64,000 nucleotides of DNA from JAWKJY01 sp041393535 (GTDB taxonomy: Bacteria; Actinomycetota; Thermoleophilia; Gaiellales; Gaiellaceae). The stretch spans positions 1-64,000 of the forward strand of contig JAWKJY010000003.1 in assembly GCA_041393535.1 (NCBI GenBank). The letters are read 5' to 3'. Below are positions 37,082 through 46,414 of the stretch, in pieces (position 1 is the stretch's first letter; each line of letters starts with the position of its first letter). The notes under the pieces were generated by a model that saw only the letters and a program-made list of their open reading frames with translations, made no database searches and had not been told where the DNA came from. The position numbers and the translations under genes are program-made.

Positions 37082-37492
37082 ATGAACACGCGACTCGTCA
37101 AGATGGCCGCAGGCCTCGGCGCAGTCGGCGCGATGGCATTCGGCGGCGTAGCACTCGCGACCGGCAGCACCAGCAACCCGACCCCGCCACCCGCCGCGCC
37201 AGCAGCGCCCGCGGTCGACAACGACAACATCCAGGACGAGAACGGCGCCGACGACGCAACCGAGCCGAAGGGCGCCGAGAACGAGGCCAACGAGGCGAAC
37301 GAGAGCCCCGAGGCCAACGACAAGGCAGACACCGACAACATCCAGGACGAGACCGGCGCCGACGCCGCGACGGAGACGAACGGCGCCGACGAGAGCGAAG
37401 GCGCCGAGGTCTCTGGCGACGACGGCCCCGGCGGCCACGCCGACGAGCCGGCCAACCCCGCCACGGATCACCAGAACGAGGGCGCCGAATAG
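37082..37492 (+). CDS. Exported acidic repeat protein
   Basis: A 136-residue protein with a signal peptide (MNTRLVKMAAGLGAVGAMAF) and a Pro/Ala spacer, then a disordered, strongly acidic region with two copies of DNIQDE(N/T)GAD(D/A)ATE and many EA, EN and NE pairs. No enzyme motif is seen. It lies 78 bp after the HK3 gene and may be an RR3 target or sensor accessory; metal or cation binding at the surface is a guess. A hairpin follows. Confidence 0.65.
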   Translation: MNTRLVKMAAGLGAVGAMAFGGVALATGSTSNPTPPPAAPAAPAVDNDNIQDENGADDATEPKGAENEANEANESPEANDKADTDNIQDETGADAATETNGADESEGAEVSGDDGPGGHADEPANPATDHQNEGAE

Positions 37493-37527
37493 GAGGACAC
37501 CGGCCCGAACCCCCAGCCCCTGCCAGA

Positions 37528-37555
37528 TGCGGCCCCGCCGAACAGCGGGGCCGCA
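37528..37555. terminator. Hairpin after the acidic protein gene
   Basis: An 11-bp perfect stem TGCGGCCCCGC/GCGGGGCCGCA with loop CGAACA, 36 bp after the stop. Probable rho-independent-like terminator without a T-run. Confidence 0.65.
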
Positions 37556-37639
37556 CGCGTCGGGAGGGGCTGAAAGCTCGGCGCGAACCGCGGTCGAGGT
37601 CGCCGACATCGGAGGGCAGCGACCAGGGGCGCGTCGCCG

Positions 37640-37933
37640 GGGTGATCGTGCTCGCAGCAGCCGCAGCCGGCGCATCCGCGCGTCGGGCAGGTCTATCGGC
37701 AGGAGTCCTACCCGGGTCAGGCCGAGGATCGGGCGTCGATCCAGGCGGTCGGCGAGCGAACGGAGGTGCCCTTCGGACGCTTTCGCCACGTCGTCGTGAC
37801 GCGCGAGACGAATCCGCTCGAGCCGTGGAGCGTCGAGTACAAGCTGTATGCACGCGGTGTCGGCCCGGTGCTCGCGATCGCGGTCTCGGGAGGGAGCGAC
37901 CGTGAGGAGCTGATCCGGTTCTCTCGACGCTGA
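37640..37933 (+). pseudogene. 3' remnant of a secreted-protein gene
   Basis: From about 37670 one frame reads AHPRVGQVYRQESYPGQAED, then TEVPFGRFRHVVVTRETNPL and YARGVGPVLAIAVSGGSDRE to a stop at 37933. This matches the C-terminal end of a widespread family of exported actinobacterial proteins (YRQEYxxGxAEDxA, ARGVGPVL) as I recall it. The expected upstream part is missing, and a GVIVLA segment in another frame suggests a frameshift. It appears truncated by rearrangement between the TCS3 and TCS4 loci. Confidence 0.55.
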
Positions 37934-38019
37934 GGCCGGCCGCGGCGTGGGGCGGATCGCCGCCCCGCGCCGCGGGCCGTTCATCGAGCGTTCATCCGGC
38001 GCGGGCAGACTTCGGCGCG

Positions 38020-38700
38020 ATGCGGGTGCTCGTCGTCGAGGACGAGGTGCGGATGGCGGCCGTGATCGAGCGGTCGCTGACGCGCGAGGGGATCGTCGTC
38101 GACCTCGCGGCGAACGGCCTGGACGCGCTCTGGCTCGCGGCTGCTGGCTCGTACGATGCGATCGTCCTCGACGTGATGCTGCCCGACCTTTCCGGCTTCG
38201 AGGTCTGCCGGCAGCTACGCGAGCGGCACGTCTGGGTGCCTGTCCTGATGTTGACCGCACGGGACGCGGTTGCCGACCGCGTCGCCGGGCTCGACGCCGG
38301 TGCCGACGACTACCTGGTGAAGCCGTTCGCGCTGGCAGAGCTGCTCGCGCGTCTGCGGTCGCTCTCCCGTCGCAACGTTCACGAACGGCCTGTCGTGCTT
38401 CACGTCGGCGATCTCTCACTCGATCCCGCCTCGCGCGCAGTCTGCCGCGGCGAGATCGCGGTGCGGCTCTCCGCGAAGGAGTTCGCGTTGCTCGAGGCGT
38501 TCATGCGCCGGCCCGGGATCGTGCTGTCGCGTCTCCAGCTGCTCGAGTACGCCTGGGACGTCGCCTACGAGGCGGGCTCGAACGTCGTCGACGTCTACGT
38601 GCGCCGGTTGCGCGAGAAGGTCGATCGCCCGTTCGGACGCTCGACGCTGCAGACGGTGCAGGGTGTCGGGTACGTCCTGCGCGACGAGGACGACGGTTGA
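38020..38700 (+). CDS. OmpR-family response regulator (RR4)
   Basis: A 226-residue regulator with receiver motifs VLVVEDEVRMAAVI, AIVLDVMLPDLSG, MLTARD and YLVKPFALAELLAR, and a winged helix with SAKEFALLEAFMRRPGIVLS and VDVYVRRLREKVDRP. It closely parallels RR3, suggesting duplication of the whole RR-HK unit. Its stop overlaps a TTG start for HK4 (TTGA). Confidence 0.92.
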   Translation: MRVLVVEDEVRMAAVIERSLTREGIVVDLAANGLDALWLAAAGSYDAIVLDVMLPDLSGFEVCRQLRERHVWVPVLMLTARDAVADRVAGLDAGADDYLVKPFALAELLARLRSLSRRNVHERPVVLHVGDLSLDPASRAVCRGEIAVRLSAKEFALLEAFMRRPGIVLSRLQLLEYAWDVAYEAGSNVVDVYVRRLREKVDRPFGRSTLQTVQGVGYVLRDEDDG

Positions 38701-40055
38701 GCCGTATCCCGATCCGGGCCCAGGTCGCGGTCGCGTTCGCGTGCGCGCTCGCGCTCGTGCTCGCCGCGACGGGGGCGTTCGTCTACCTCCGCCTCGGCTC
38801 GGACCTCGCGCAGGCGCTCGATCGGGAGCTGCGCCAGCGAGCGGACGACCTCCGCGCCCTCGTCGAGCAGGGGTCCGGGACGCTCGCCCGGACGCCGGGC
38901 GTGCTGGTCGAGCGCGGCGAGAGCTTCGCGCAGCTGCTCGACCCCGCCGGGGCGGTGATCGACACGAGCGCGACGCTCGGCCCGACGCCGCTCCTGGCAG
39001 GCGAGCAGCTCGCGATGCGGTGCGCGAGCCGACCTTCGTCGACCGGGATGCCGTCCCCGGCCTCGACGAGCCGGCCCTACTGCTCGCCCTTCCCGTCGAG
39101 CCGGAGGGGCGTCGGCTCGTCCTCGTGGTCGGCGCCTCCCGCGAGGATCGCAACGAGGCGCTCGCCGATCTCCGCACCGAACTCTGATCGCCGGCCCCAT
39201 CGCGCTGGTCCTGGCGACGGAGTACCGGCTACCCTGTTCGCCGGCGCCGGACTCGCCGCCGTCGAGGCGATGCGCCGGCGGGCTGCGGCCATCTCCGCCG
39301 ACCGGCCGGGCGAGCGGCTGCCCGTCCCGCCGACCCGCGACGAGCTCGAGCGGCTCGGCCACACCTGAACGAGATGCTCGGCCGCCTCGAGCAGGCGCTC
39401 GAGCAGGAGCGTGCTGCGTCGCCGACGCCGGACACGAGCTGCGAACGCCGCTCGCGCTCGTCCGGGCGGAGCTCGACTTCGCGCTCCACCAGGCCCACGA
39501 TGGCGCGGAGCTTCGGGATGCCGTGCGCCGAGCGAGCGAGGAGACCGACCGGCTGACGCAGCTCGCCGGCGACCTGCTCCACCGCCAGCGCAGGCCGCGG
39601 CGCGTTGCCGCCAGGTGGAGCCCATCGACGCGACCGACCTGCTCGAGGGCGTCCGCAACCGCTTCCTCTGGCGCGCCGCCGACGCAGGGCAGGAGCTGAC
39701 CGTCGAGGCCGCGCCCGGCCTCACCGTGAGCGGCGACCGCCTCCGACTCGAACAGGCGCTCGGGAATCTCGCCGACAACGCGCTGCGCTACGGCGCCGGC
39801 CGGGTGACGCTCCGAGCCAACCCGGCTGACGGCACCATCCTCCTCGCCGTGGACGACCAGGGGCCCGGCTTCCCCGCCTCCTTCCTGCCCCGCGCCTTCG
39901 ACCGCTTCAGCCGCCCGGACGACGGGCGCTCAGGCGGCGGCGCCGGCCTCGGCCTCGCCATCGTCGCGACGATCGCGCAGGCGCATGGCGGCACTGCCCA
40001 TGCGAAGAGCCGGCCCGACGGCGGAGCAACGGTGACGATCGAACTGCCCGCCTGA
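38697..40055 (+). pseudogene. Sensor histidine kinase (HK4), several frameshifts
   Basis: Starts at TTG overlapping the RR4 stop. The N-terminal membrane segment and sensor are readable (VAFACALALVLAATGAFVY), then frame changes occur near 39015, 39190, 39365, 39415 and 39580. Recognisable pieces are LALPVEPEGRRLVLVVGAS, GHELRTPLALVRAELD (H-box), and an intact C-terminal ATPase (NLADNALRYGAG, VDDQGPGFPASF, GAGLGLAIVATIAQAHGG) to the stop at 40055. Repaired length would be about 450 residues. The number of indels suggests either decay or a poorly resolved stretch. Confidence 0.75.
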
Positions 40056-40100
40056 GTGACCTCATCGTCCGCTGGGCGCTGCGGTCAAGCGCGAAGCAGC

Positions 40101-40131
40101 GAACATGGGGGAACATGGGGGGAACATGGGG
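40101..40131 (+). repeat. Three tandem GAACATGGGG repeats upstream of relaxase
   Basis: GAACATGGGG occurs at 40101, 40111 and 40122, spaced by 10 and 11 bp (about one helical turn). They lie about 20 bp before a TAGAGT -10 box (40153-40158) which is 8 nt before the relaxase ATG. A tandem binding site for a regulator of the transfer gene, or part of oriT, is likely. Confidence 0.6.
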
Positions 40132-40166
40132 GACACATATGCACCACGGTGCTAGAGTAGCCCGCA

Positions 40167-43006
40167 ATGCTGTCCGTCGCGAAGCTCTCGCCCGGCCAGG
40201 AGGCGTACTACGAGCGCTCGGTGGCGGCCGGCCTGGACGACTTTACGCGGGCCGCGGGTGAGTCTCCGGGGTCTGGGCGGGGAGGGGCACGGAGCCTCGG
40301 CCTCGTGGGCGCGGTCGGCGAGGGAGCTCTCTCGTCTGATCGACGGGCGAGCCCGCCACGGGAGCTCGGCTGCGTCGCCATCCGGCGCGTCGCGTGATCA
40401 CGGTCGAGCGGGTCGATCCGCTGACCGGTGGCCCGCGTCTGGAGGAGCGGACGCTCGCGCCGGTCGCCGGCTTCGACCTGGTCTTCTCAGCTCCGAAGAG
40501 CGTCAGCCTGTTGCATGCGCTCGGGGGCGACGGCGTCCGGTACGAGGTCGATCGGGCGCACCGGATGGCCTGGCAGGCCGCGGTCGACTACCTCGAGGCA
40601 GAGGCGTGCGTCACGCGTCGCGGCCGGGGTGGGGCGGTTCGCGAGCGCGCGGGAGGGTTCGTCGCTGCCGCGCACCAGCACCGGACGTCGCGGGCAGGCG
40701 ATCCGCAGCTGCACACGCACGTGATCGTCGGCAACCTCGCCCGGAGTCCGGACGGGGCGTGGCGGGCGCTGGATGGCGACGCGATCCTGCGCACGCACCG
40801 GCTCGCGGCCGGCTACCTCTACCAGGCGCAGCTCCGCCACGAGCTGACCAGGGCCCTCGGTGTGGACTGGGAGGACCGTCCGGGGGATGGCCGAGATCCG
40901 CGGGGTTCCGGCGGCAGCGCTGCAGGCGTTCTCGCGACGACGCGCGCAGATCGTCTCCTACCTAGGCGCGCGCGGGACGTCCGGGTATCGAGCCGCACGG
41001 GTCGCCGCGATCGAGACGCGATCGGAAGGTGGAGATCGACATGGCGCGAGCTCGCGCGGAGTGGCGATCGCGAGCGGCAGAGCACGGCCTGACCGGGCGG
41101 CGCCTGCGAGGACTGATCGGTCGCGTCGAGCCGGCCGAGCTCTCGCCGACCGAGCTCGCCTCGGCGCGAGCCACGCACTCGGGGAGGAGGGACTGACGGC
41201 GACGGCGACGAGCTTCCGCACCGACGTGCTGATGGCCTGGGCGCAGGCGCACCGCCAAGGTGCTCCGCCCACTCCCTGGTGCGGCTCGCTGCCTCCTCGT
41301 GCGAGACGGCGAGGTGATCGAGCTGTCCACGGCGGCGCCCGGTCAGCCCGCTCGCTACTCACTCGGCGAGCTGGTCGCGCTCGAGCGCCGGGGGCTGCGA
41401 CTGCGCGAGCCGACGCGCTCGCGCCGGCCGTCGGCCCCTGTCTGCTCGCGACTGCGCTCGACGAGCTGCCGCTCACTCTCGGGCCGGATCAGCTGCGTGC
41501 TGCGCGAAGGCGGTGGCTGCCAGCGGGCGCCGGACGGACTGCGTGATCGGTCTCGCCGGCGCGGGCAAGACGGCGACGACCGCGGCGATCGCCGCCGCGT
41601 TCGGGCGGGCAGAGTCCCGGTGCTCGGCGCCGCGCCGTCGAGGATCGCAGCGGAGCATCTGGCCGCCGACGCTCGGATCCCGACGCGCACGCTGCACGGC
41701 TGCTCGGCGAGATCGACCGCCGAGGCGGGCTGCCGGCGAGGTGCGGTCGTGATCGTCGACGAGGCCGGGATGGCGGACACGCGCTCGCTCTGTGCGCGTG
41801 CTCGAGCAGGTCGAGCGCTGCCGCGGCAAGGCGATCCTGATCGGCGACCCGGCCCAGCTGCCGGCCGTCGGCCCCGGCGGCCTGTTCGCGGCGATCGCGG
41901 CCGAGCACGGCGCGCTCGTGCTCGACCACAACCGCCGGCAGCCAGACCCTGTCGAGCGCGCGGCACTCGCGCGCCTGCGGGCCGGCGACAGCGCGCCCTA
42001 CCTCGCCCTCGCGGCCGCCCGGGGCCGGCTCCTGGTCGCCAAGACGTGCGACGACGCGAAGGCCCACCTCGTCGGGGACTGGTGGAGCCAGCCCGGCGAC
42101 CGGAACGGCTCGGTGATGCTCGCCTACAACCGCGCCGACGTCGCCGACCTGAACGCCGCCGCACGCGACCTCTGCGACCGCGCCGGGCTGCTCGGTGATG
42201 ACCGCATGTGCATCGACGACTTCGAGCTCGCCCGGGACGACCGCGTCGTCTGCCTGCGCAACGATCGCCGGATCGGCGTCAGCAACGGCACGCGCGGCAC
42301 GGTTGTCGCCATCGACGCCGGCGAGCGGTCAGCGACCATCCGGACGGAGGCCGGGGCGCTCGTCGAGCTGCCGGCCCGCTACCTGCAGGCGCGCCACGTA
42401 CAGCACGGCTACGCGTTGACCGGGCACCGCTCCCAGGGTCTCACCGTCGAGCGTGCCTTCGTCCTGCTGCCCGACCGGGCGGCCCTGAAGAGTGGGGCTA
42501 CGTCGCGCTCTCCCGAGCCCGTGGCGAGACCCGCCTCTACCTGTCCGGCCCCGAGCAGGAACCCGACATCGCACCAGGCTGGGCGATGCCACGGCGCCCC
42601 TCGCTCGACCGGCTCGTGGACGCGCTCCGTCAGCCCGCAGCCGACGAGCTCGCCAGCAGCCAGCTCGAACGCGCACTCGACGAGCGGCGGCGACGGATCC
42701 GCGACCTGGTTGCCCGCCGCTCATCTTTCCCTCGAACGCGACGACACGCAGCGCGATGCGCGATTGGTCGCGCGCGAGCAGGCAGCGCTCGGCCCGGTCG
42801 GACGGCTGCGCCACGGCGGCCGGCTCCGCGAGGAACACGACCGTCTCGCCGATCGGCTCGCATCGCTCGCGGCGGAGCTGCGCCGGCTCGACCGCGCGAT
42901 CGTTACCGAACGCCGCGCACTGAACGAGCGCGCTCGGGTACCGAAGCCGCGAACCGTCGAGCGGGCCAAGGTGATCGAGCGCGAGCCGCCCGGCCTCGGC
43001 CGCTGA
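40167..43006 (+). pseudogene. MobF-type relaxase/helicase (TraA-like), multiple frameshifts
   Basis: The N-terminus MLSVAKLSPGQEAYYE has the two adjacent tyrosines of MobF/TrwC relaxases, and GDPQLHTHVIVGNL is the metal-binding histidine motif. A helicase follows: Walker A GLAGAGKTAT near 41560, Walker B VVIVDEAGMAD near 41760, ILIGDPAQLPAVGPGG, and a C-terminal HGYALTGHRSQGLTVERAF motif. The pieces lie in the right order over 2.8 kb (about 945 residues) but in all three frames, with at least five indels. If intact it would nick oriT and unwind DNA for transfer. Confidence 0.8.
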
Positions 43007-43059
43007 CCCGATTCGGGCGGTTCGCGAGCGACGCGCTCGCCCGGGCGGCTGCCAGTCGC

Positions 43060-43641
43060 CTAGCGCTCGAGGCCGAGCCCGGAGTCGCGCTCGTGGCCAC
43101 GCCTGCGCTCCAGCTCGGCCTGGCGAGCCTGGCGCGTCTGCTCTCGTTGGAGGCTCGAGAGCTCGACCGTCCGCTGCAGGAGGCGCAGCCGATCGGCGTC
43201 CTCGGGCCGCTCGAGCGCGGCGAGCATCCGCAGGCAGTCTGAGGCGGAGGCGACCTGGATCCGGACGCCATGGCCGATGTTCTCGATCTCCGATCGGCGG
43301 CGAAGGTCGTCGAAGCCCGACGTGCCTCGCGGCTCGGCGACGATCGAGAGCCGGCCGAAGTCGGTGCGCAGCCGGACGACAGGCTCGGACGGGGGATAGG
43401 CCGATGCCAGCGGCTCCAGGTACCGGCCATCGTCCCGCACCGCTCGCAGCTCCACGAGCGCCGCGTCGAGATGGCGCAGGTTCTCGGCCCGCGGCCAGGG
43501 GACGATGTCGATGCCGCTCGTCTGCTCGGGCGCCCCGTGCAGGACGCGCGCGAACGCGCCGACGACGACGTACATCGCCCGGTGCTCCTGGAGCACGCGC
43601 AGGAGCTCCCAGGGGTCGAGCTGCTCGCCGCGGCCCGTCAT
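43060..43641 (-). CDS. Nucleotidyltransferase-like protein (putative TA partner)
   Basis: A 193-residue protein from the ATG at 43641, coupled by ATGA to the upstream XRE gene. The region YVVVGAFARVLHGAPEQT with SGIDIVP matches the nucleotidyltransferase fold of TA/Abi-type proteins, but the first catalytic Asp of the expected TxDID is Gly here (TSGIDIV), so catalysis is doubtful. The C-terminus is Arg/Glu-rich. Together with the XRE gene it resembles toxin-antitoxin or AbiE-like pairs of mobile elements. Confidence 0.65.
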   Translation of the reverse strand: MTGRGEQLDPWELLRVLQEHRAMYVVVGAFARVLHGAPEQTSGIDIVPWPRAENLRHLDAALVELRAVRDDGRYLEPLASAYPPSEPVVRLRTDFGRLSIVAEPRGTSGFDDLRRRSEIENIGHGVRIQVASASDCLRMLAALERPEDADRLRLLQRTVELSSLQREQTRQARQAELERRRGHERDSGLGLER

Positions 43642-43934
43642 CGGCGTCCCTCGGCCCGCTCGGCGAGCATCAGCTCGATGCGCTCCTTCGCCGTCAGCGA
43701 TAGCCGACGTTCGATCGCCTCCTCGCCGCTGCGGTCGAAGGTGCGCAGGGTGACATCCAGGTCGTAGCCGCACGCCCGCACGAGCTCGCGCATCGTCTCG
43801 AAGCTCGGAGCGACCGCGTCGCGCTCCCAACGGGCGATCTGCGCCCGATCGCGCCCGGTCAGCTCACCGAGCTGGCCCTGCGTCAGCCGCGCACGCAGTC
43901 TCGCCTCGCGAATGATCGAGCCGCTCGTCGGCAC
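43638..43934 (-). CDS. XRE-family helix-turn-helix regulator
   Basis: A 98-residue protein with a clear XRE helix-turn-helix at residues about 7-60 (IIREARLRARLTQGQLGELT then GRDRAQIARWERDAVAPSFE). The C-terminal 30 residues (LSLTAKERIELMLAERAEGR) may contact the partner protein. It precedes and overlaps the nucleotidyltransferase gene, the order expected for antitoxin-toxin pairs, and probably represses its own promoter. Confidence 0.85.
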   Translation of the reverse strand: MPTSGSIIREARLRARLTQGQLGELTGRDRAQIARWERDAVAPSFETMRELVRACGYDLDVTLRTFDRSGEEAIERRLSLTAKERIELMLAERAEGRR

Positions 43935-44064
43935 TACGCCTCTTGAATCCGTGTCATGTGATTGATATGTTCCGCGAGTCGGAATCGATCTTCTTGCCTT
44001 CGAGGGCCCAGAGAATGCGTCTGATCCGCCCGTTCGGCCACGTCCCGAGTCTAGACGCCCCGGA

Positions 44065-44355
44065 ATGACGGCTTCGTCCGACTACGAGCTGCCGAGGCTC
44101 CTCGGCGTTCGAGCAGTCGCCGAGCGCTACGGCTGCGACGTCCGCGCGGCACGCAGGATCATGCGCGAGGCCGGCGCCCTGGTCGCGGCCGGCCGGCTGC
44201 TCGTGCGCGTCGACCTCCTCGACGCCTGGGAGCGCGCCCGTACCAGCGCGGCCCCCGCCGACCCGCCGCCCTCCCGCGCGCGCCGCAGCCGGCCGCAGCA
44301 CGCCCCGACGGCGCTCAACCGTCTGGAGGCCGGCTGGTGGCAGCAGCGGGCCTGA
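44065..44355 (+). CDS. Excisionase-like small DNA-binding protein
   Basis: A 96-residue protein with a MerR/excisionase-type winged helix (LLGVRAVAERYGCDVRAARR, then IMREAGALVAAGRLLVRVDL LDAWE) and a basic, Pro-rich tail. It lies 25 bp upstream of the integrase on the same strand, the usual place for an excisionase (recombination directionality factor). It probably bends DNA at the element ends to favour excision. Confidence 0.75.
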   Translation: MTASSDYELPRLLGVRAVAERYGCDVRAARRIMREAGALVAAGRLLVRVDLLDAWERARTSAAPADPPPSRARRSRPQHAPTALNRLEAGWWQQRA

Positions 44356-44380
44356 ACCACCGCACCGCACGGGTGCTCGC

Positions 44381-45601
44381 ATGAGCCGGCGTGGCTGGCG
44401 CGAGCCGATCGAGCCGGGCATCTACCGCTCCCATCGCGTCGCCTGCCCGTCGAGCGCCGACCAGCGGCCCGGACGGCGATGCGCCTGCCCGTACGCGATC
44501 GCCGTCACGGGCACGAGCGGCCGAACGGTGCTCCGCACGGTCGACGGCACCCTGCCGCTCGCCCGCCGCGAGCGCGCCCGGCTGCGCGCGGACGCCGGCA
44601 CGATCCGCGCGCTGTCGACGAGCGGCGGCGAGAGCCTGCACGACTTCGCCCGCGCCTACCTGCGCGCCAAGTCGGCCGTCCTGCGCCCGGCCACGATCGA
44701 GGCGTACGACCGTGCCTACCGGACGCGCATCGCCCCCGAGCTCGGCGGATTCCGCCTCGACCAGCTCACGCGTGAGCTGGTCGAGCTCTGGCTGGCCCGC
44801 CTGCTCGAGGCCGATCCGCGACGACGCTCGATCGAGCACGCCGTCGAGACACTCGCCGCGATGCTGGCAACGGCCGTCGAGTGGGGGAGGCTCCCCGTGA
44901 ACCCCGCCGCCCGGCTCCGCGTACCGACCACGGTCGACCGAGCCGCGCCGGCGCGCGTGCTCACCCGCGAGCAGCTCGAGCGGCTGCTCGGCCACGCCGG
45001 CAGCCTGCGCGGCGAGACGATGCTTCGCGCCGCTGCCGAGGCTGGCCTGCGACGGGGCGAGATCATCGCGCTCCGCTGGGCCGACGTCCTGATCGAGGAG
45101 CGGCGCCTGCTCGTCCGGGCAACCGTCTGGCAGGGCTCGACCGGCGGCCGCATCGTCCAGCCGCCCAAGAGCGGCAAGGCACGTCGCGTCGCGATCACGG
45201 CGACGCTCGCGGGACAGCTCGCGCGTCTCCGGGAGGAAGACGCCGGAGGGCCGGACGATCACGTCTGGCCCGGCAGGGACGGGCGCCCGATGGACAAGGA
45301 CTCTCCCGGCCAGCTGCTCGAGCGCGTCCAGCGCCGCGCCGGCCTCGTCACCGACACCGGCCGTCCGCTCGTCGGCTTCCACGGGCTCCGACACACCGCG
45401 GCGAGCATCGGGCTCGCGGGCGGCGTCCCGCTGATCGCCGTCTCCCGCCAGCTCGGCCACGCCCGCGTCGACATCACCGCGAAGGTCTACGCGCACCTGC
45501 TCGACGACTCCCAGCTCGACGGCTTCGCCGCCGCGCACGAGACCGTCGTCGATGCCGGCGAGCCGGACACCGAGCGCGGCGGCCAGGCGTCGCTGTTCTG
45601 A
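44381..45601 (+). CDS. int: Tyrosine-family integrase of element A
   Basis: A 406-residue integrase. A Cys/Arg-rich N-terminus (VACPSS, RRCACP) is followed by a core-binding SAM-like domain (about 85-175) and the catalytic domain with R224 in GLRRGEIIALRW, H334/R337 in HGLRHTAAS, H360 in QLGHAR and nucleophile Y370 in KVYAHLL. All catalytic residues are present and the frame is intact. It lies about 0.9 kb from the right-hand 44-bp repeat and is the likely enzyme that inserted element A into tRNA-Ala. Confidence 0.95.
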   Translation: MSRRGWREPIEPGIYRSHRVACPSSADQRPGRRCACPYAIAVTGTSGRTVLRTVDGTLPLARRERARLRADAGTIRALSTSGGESLHDFARAYLRAKSAVLRPATIEAYDRAYRTRIAPELGGFRLDQLTRELVELWLARLLEADPRRRSIEHAVETLAAMLATAVEWGRLPVNPAARLRVPTTVDRAAPARVLTREQLERLLGHAGSLRGETMLRAAAEAGLRRGEIIALRWADVLIEERRLLVRATVWQGSTGGRIVQPPKSGKARRVAITATLAGQLARLREEDAGGPDDHVWPGRDGRPMDKDSPGQLLERVQRRAGLVTDTGRPLVGFHGLRHTAASIGLAGGVPLIAVSRQLGHARVDITAKVYAHLLDDSQLDGFAAAHETVVDAGEPDTERGGQASLF

Positions 45602-45638
45602 TTCGCGGACACGCCGTTCCGCGGAATCGTCTTGATGC

Positions 45639-45666
45639 CGTAGCATCACAAAGCCGATGCTACGAT
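45639..45666 (+). promoter_or_regulatory. vapBC promoter/operator, copy 1 (leaderless)
   Basis: A palindrome CGTAGCATC-N8-GATGCTACG (45639-45664) overlaps a -10 box TACGAT (45661-45666), which is 6 nt before the vapB ATG, leaving no leader. VapBC complexes usually repress by binding such palindromes. The same GCATC-N8-GATGC core and TACGAT-N6-ATG spacing occur before the second vapB at 48536. Confidence 0.7.
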
Positions 45667-45672
45667 ACCGCC

Positions 45673-45927
45673 ATGAGGACGACGCTCCGCCTCGACGACG
45701 ACCTATTCCTCGCGCTCCAGCGCGTCGCAGCTGAGAATGGCGTCACGCTCTCCGTCGCCGTCAACCGCGCAGTCCGTGCTGGTCTGAGCGCCGAGCGACC
45801 GCCGCGGCGGCCGTTCCGGCAGGCGACGGTCGACCTCGGCGCGACGACCATCGACCTCGTCCGGGCGAACGAGGCAGCGGCGGCGCTCGACGACGCGGCA
45901 CTGCTGCGACGAACGCTCGAGCCGTGA
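45673..45927 (+). CDS. vapB: VapB-type antitoxin, copy 1
   Basis: An 84-residue protein with an N-terminal ribbon-helix-helix (MRTTLRLDDDLFLALQRVAA) and a C-terminal region that should bind the toxin (ATTIDLVRANEAAAALDDAA). The stop overlaps the vapC GTG (GTGA). It differs from the copy at 48536 by a few substitutions only. It sits inside element A near its right end and could help stabilise the element. Confidence 0.88.
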   Translation: MRTTLRLDDDLFLALQRVAAENGVTLSVAVNRAVRAGLSAERPPRRPFRQATVDLGATTIDLVRANEAAAALDDAALLRRTLEP

Positions 45928-46358
45928 GGATCGTCGACACGAGCGTCCTGCTCTCGGCCGCCGTCTCGTCCTCGCCCCACCATCAGGCGGCCCGGGAGGC
46001 GCTCGAGGCGGCGATCGCCGACGAGCGACCGGCCGGCCTCACCTGGGTCGCCCTCAACGGCGTCATCCGGCTCCTCACCCGGCCGGGCGTCTTCGAGCGC
46101 ACCTGCTCCGTCGGCGAGGCGTTCGCGATCGTCGAGCAGTGGCTCGCCGCCGACGGCGTCGTGGTCGTCCAGGAGACACCAGGGCACGCCCGCACCTGGC
46201 GGACGCTGCTCGAAGCGGCGGGCTCGGCCGGCGACCTGACGACCGACGCCTGGATCGCCGCGATCGCGATCGGACACGGCGCCTCGGTGCTCTCGCTCGA
46301 CTCGGACTTCGCGCGCTTCCCCGGCGTCGTCTGGGAGAACCCGCGAGCGAGCAGCTGA
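45924..46358 (+). CDS. vapC: VapC-type PIN-domain ribonuclease toxin, copy 1
   Basis: A 144-residue PIN-domain protein from a GTG. Acidic catalytic residues are in place: D5 (MRIVDTSVLL), a conserved polar position in TWVALNGVIRLL, D in GDLTTDAWIAAIA and D in LSLDSDFARF. It should cleave RNA, classically tRNA or rRNA, when freed from VapB. The frame is intact, unlike the copy at 48787. Confidence 0.9.
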   Translation: MRIVDTSVLLSAAVSSSPHHQAAREALEAAIADERPAGLTWVALNGVIRLLTRPGVFERTCSVGEAFAIVEQWLAADGVVVVQETPGHARTWRTLLEAAGSAGDLTTDAWIAAIAIGHGASVLSLDSDFARFPGVVWENPRASS

Positions 46359-46414
46359 GCCACCAGCCGCGACGAACCGCGTTCCAGGTCGGGCGGCCTG
46401 CGTGTCCGGCGGAA

